Below, piece after piece: positions 6,274-8,979 of a stretch of 8,979 bases of DNA (position 1 is the first letter of the stretch; each line of letters begins with the position of its first letter). A program made the position numbers and the translations under genes. Location of the stretch: assembly GCA_035526665.1 (NCBI GenBank), contig DATLBY010000287.1:1-8979 (forward strand), in the 5' to 3' direction. Source of the DNA: DATLBY01 sp035526665 (lineage in GTDB: Bacteria > Acidobacteriota > Terriglobia > Bryobacterales > Bryobacteraceae). The notes beneath the pieces were generated by a model. The model saw nothing but the letters and a program-made list of their open reading frames with translations. It ran no database searches and had not been told where the DNA came from.

Positions 6274-8979
6274 ATGATTTGGAATCGCAAGACCGCTAGG
6301 TACCTAGTCCTGCTCATTTCGCTGTTCGCCACGCTACGGTTGGTCGCACAGACTGGAAGCGGCGTAGTGCAGGGCACATTCTTTGATGTTTCAAAGGCCG
6401 CCATTCCGAACGCGAACGCAATCCTTAAGAATTCGGATACCGGTATCGTCCGGAGCGCGACTGCGAACGGCGTCGGAGTCTATTATTTCGGCGCGGTGCC
6501 CCCGGGCCAGTATGTTCTTTCGGGCGAGGCGCCAGGCTTCCGCAAGTGGGAGGGTACCCTCAAGGTCGAGGTTGGCCAGTCGCTCACCATCGACCCAACG
6601 CTCGAAGTAGGCTCTGTAGGCGCGGCGGTGGAGGTTACCGGCGCCGCCCCTATCATTTCCACTGAGGGAATGCAGGTCAGCGACTTCAAAGATAGTTTAC
6701 GAATCCACCAGCTCCCGCTGAACGGACGCGCTGTCACCACTCTTTTCGACTTGACTGCCGGCGTCGAAGGCGGCGGCAATCCCCGGGTGAACGGATTGAA
6801 AGTCGGGTCTACCGACATGCTGCTGGACGGCACCACTTTGGTCAATCGCTTCGGCGGCGGGATTGTGCAGGTTCAACCCGGTCTGGACACCATTCAGGAA
6901 TACCGGATCGAGACGGCGGGCTCCAACGCGCAATACTCCCGGCCGGCTACTGTGACCCTGATCACCAAGAGCGGCACCAACCAGATCCACGGCAGTGTCT
7001 TTGAAACTCACCGGAATAACTTCGGCGGCCTCCGCGCGCGCCAGCGGCAGGATTCGAATGTCCCGCCCAAGCTGATCCGCAATGAGTTCGGGGCATCGGC
7101 AGGCGGCCCCATTATCCGCAACAAAACGTTCTGGTTTGCCGGGTATGAAGGCCTGCGGCAATTGCAGGCTCAGTTTGCACGGACTTCCGCGCCAACCGAC
7201 GCAATGTGGAACGGAGACCTAAGCAACGCCGTGACCACCAATGGCGAGTCAATCACCATTTACAACCCGTTCTCTACCCGCGCCGACGGAACACGTGATC
7301 CGTTTCCGAACAACATAATCCCGAAAAATCTGATCTCAAGTTACGCCTCCGTCATGCGCGGTGTTTCGGCGTCCCCGGGAGGTCCCAATGCGGGAGCCAA
7401 TCCCTGGGTTACTCCCAACTTCCAGACCTACTATCCACAAGTGAGTAATACCAACACGTGGACCGCGAAGATCGACCATATTTTTTCAGAGAAGGACAAC
7501 GTGTCGGGGCGATTCACACGGTCATGGCTAGACGGCCAGACCTCTGGGGGCGTGTACGGCTATCCGCCGCCGGGTGCTACCGATGCAGGCGGCACGGCTC
7601 TGCAGAAAACTCGAACGTTTACGACCTTTACTCGCTGGAACCATGTGTTCCGTCCGAACCTGCTCAATGAACTGCAGCTTTCCGGCGATCGGTCCATCAA
7701 CCATGGCGGGACGCTGGCAGACACCACGAACTGGGCCACGAAGCTTGGCTTCCCGAATCCATTTGGCGCCCTGGGGTGGCCGACCCTTTGTATGGGCGGC
7801 GGCGATCCGTTTTATGACGGCTGCTGGGACGCGGGAAATCCGAGCGACCAGAATCTGACCGGTTTTCAGGTCGAAGATCACGCCACCTGGATCAAGGGAT
7901 CCCATGTGATTAAGTTTGGCTTCAAGGGACGGCAGGAGTACAGTAACGTCCGCGAACTCCAACAGGCGCAGGGCTCACATACCTTCGGATCCGACTGGAC
8001 TTCCCAGTATGACCCGGTGAGCAGAAACGCCATTTCGCGCACCGGATCGGGCTTCGCCAGCATGCTGATGGGTTTGCCGACCGGGCTATCCAATCAATAC
8101 AACCGCGGCTACTTTTACTTTCAGCAAAAAGAGCTGGGACCCTACGTTCAGGATAGCTGGAAGGTGAGCCGCCGTCTGTCCGTTGAGCTGGGCATGCGCT
8201 GGGACAAATGGACTGTCTATCACGAAAAATATAACCGCCTTCTAAATCTGGATTTGCAGAATTTTGCGGGCAAGATGGAGGTGATCACGCCGGGCAACAC
8301 GACCATGGAAAGCCTTCCGGGAATCCCGCCCGCGGTGCTGGCCTCCTGGGCCGCGCGCGGACTGACGTGGAAAACGGCGGAGCAGGCGGGCTTCCCCTCT
8401 GGACTTCTCCCTGCCGATAACAACAACTTTGCGCCCAGGATCGGCGCGGCTTTCCGCGTGACTGACAGGTGGGTGGTCCGGGCCGGTTTCGGCACTTACT
8501 ATTGGACCATGCCGCTGTCCCAAATCCTGCAGAGTTCCCGTACGAATCCACCGTTGAACCTGCGTTTCCAGAACCAGATCGGCAGCCAGAATGGAACCGA
8601 TTTCGTTTATGCGCTGAGCCACCAGCCCGGCCCGAACGACGTGCTGGGCAAGGCAACGGTCGATACGCAGGGAATTGTGAAAATTTCCACCGCGTCGCAA
8701 CCGTTCATGCCCTGGAACACCAAAGCTTGGAGTGACAGTAAGGCGCAGGAATGGACCCTCACGGTGGAGCGGGAGCTGATGAAGAATACCGCCCTGCGTC
8801 TGAGCTACATCGGGAACCACGGCAGTAACCTGGAACAGAGATGGCGTTGGAACGATCCGGAATCCGCCTACAATTACCAGGCGCGGACCGGATTGCAGGC
8901 TCCTACCAATGCCGATCTTCGCCGAGTCAATCCAAACTGGACCAGCGGATGCTGCAACGCGCCGATTTACCACAATGGA
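6274..8979 (+). CDS. TonB-dependent receptor 2, Oar-like (3' partial)
   Basis: The frame is open from ATG 6274 to the last base, giving 902 residues without a stop; the family usually has 1050-1250, so the barrel end lies outside the window. Residues 1-25 form a signal peptide (NRK, then a hydrophobic core, cleavage after LVA). Residues about 27-112 form a carboxypeptidase-regulatory-like domain (GVVQGTFFDVSKAAIPNA, VPPGQYVLSGEAPGF). The plug follows, with QLPLNGR at 146-152, VNGLKVGSTDMLLDGTTL at 172-189 and TLITKSGTNQIHGSVFE at about 228-244. NEFGASAGGPI and NKTFWFAGYEGLRQLQ open the barrel. Later landmarks include GPYVQDSWKVSRRLSVELGM and LRLSYIGNHG. The protein should sit in the outer membrane and import a ligand using TonB energy; the ligand is unknown. 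It is a paralogue of receptor 1 over the whole shared length but clearly diverged, so it is not a recent duplicate. Confidence 0.93.
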   Translation, partial: MIWNRKTARYLVLLISLFATLRLVAQTGSGVVQGTFFDVSKAAIPNANAILKNSDTGIVRSATANGVGVYYFGAVPPGQYVLSGEAPGFRKWEGTLKVEVGQSLTIDPTLEVGSVGAAVEVTGAAPIISTEGMQVSDFKDSLRIHQLPLNGRAVTTLFDLTAGVEGGGNPRVNGLKVGSTDMLLDGTTLVNRFGGGIVQVQPGLDTIQEYRIETAGSNAQYSRPATVTLITKSGTNQIHGSVFETHRNNFGGLRARQRQDSNVPPKLIRNEFGASAGGPIIRNKTFWFAGYEGLRQLQAQFARTSAPTDAMWNGDLSNAVTTNGESITIYNPFSTRADGTRDPFPNNIIPKNLISSYASVMRGVSASPGGPNAGANPWVTPNFQTYYPQVSNTNTWTAKIDHIFSEKDNVSGRFTRSWLDGQTSGGVYGYPPPGATDAGGTALQKTRTFTTFTRWNHVFRPNLLNELQLSGDRSINHGGTLADTTNWATKLGFPNPFGALGWPTLCMGGGDPFYDGCWDAGNPSDQNLTGFQVEDHATWIKGSHVIKFGFKGRQEYSNVRELQQAQGSHTFGSDWTSQYDPVSRNAISRTGSGFASMLMGLPTGLSNQYNRGYFYFQQKELGPYVQDSWKVSRRLSVELGMRWDKWTVYHEKYNRLLNLDLQNFAGKMEVITPGNTTMESLPGIPPAVLASWAARGLTWKTAEQAGFPSGLLPADNNNFAPRIGAAFRVTDRWVVRAGFGTYYWTMPLSQILQSSRTNPPLNLRFQNQIGSQNGTDFVYALSHQPGPNDVLGKATVDTQGIVKISTASQPFMPWNTKAWSDSKAQEWTLTVERELMKNTALRLSYIGNHGSNLEQRWRWNDPESAYNYQARTGLQAPTNADLRRVNPNWTSGCCNAPIYHNG

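Noticed and set aside
8242..8973. Long - strand open frame opposite receptor 2 (243 codons)
   Set aside because: Antisense to receptor 2, which reads continuously through the region with family motifs; no recognisable domain.
767..8979. The two receptors as a recent tandem duplication
   Set aside because: They share domain order and motifs, but their protein sequences differ throughout and the DNA shows no long identical stretch.

Overview
The window looks like chromosomal DNA of an Acidobacteriota bacterium, probably of the Bryobacterales/Solibacter type. This is inferred from gene content: two very large Oar-like TonB-dependent receptors with an N-terminal carboxypeptidase-regulatory-like domain, a CRTAC1-type ASPIC/UnbV protein and a secreted-looking TPR protein. 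That combination is expanded in these soil bacteria. The DNA is moderately GC-rich. I see no rRNA, tRNA, CRISPR array, insertion sequence or phage gene.

Layout on the + strand: (1) the 3' end of a CRTAC1-like protein with an ASPIC/UnbV domain (1-252); (2) a possible 10-codon coupling ORF (252-284) leading into an Hsp15-like S4-domain RNA-binding protein (281-661); (3) a 105-bp gap with a possible promoter; (4) a TonB-dependent receptor gene (767-4431) broken by a one-base deletion near 1184, which leaves a 151-codon N-terminal piece and a 1070-codon C-terminal piece; (5) a TPR protein (4435-5712) that follows four bases after the receptor stop and is probably in the same operon. A short DUF2442 gene (5733-5984) lies on the - strand, convergent with the TPR gene. 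After a 289-bp region with no convincing gene, a second receptor (6274 to the window end, incomplete) starts behind an extended -10 promoter and a strong ribosome binding site.

Likely roles: the two receptors are paralogues expected to sit in the outer membrane and take up large ligands, with energy from TonB. The TPR protein probably works in the periplasm as a protein-interaction scaffold. The ASPIC/UnbV protein is probably exported. That these act together is inferred from gene order and is not shown by the sequence. The Hsp15-like protein is a cytoplasmic ribosome-rescue factor and looks functionally unrelated.

The points most worth a second look are the precise one-base lesion in receptor 1, the chain of overlapping stop/start codons, and the CRTAC1/receptor/TPR/receptor neighbourhood as a possible uptake locus.
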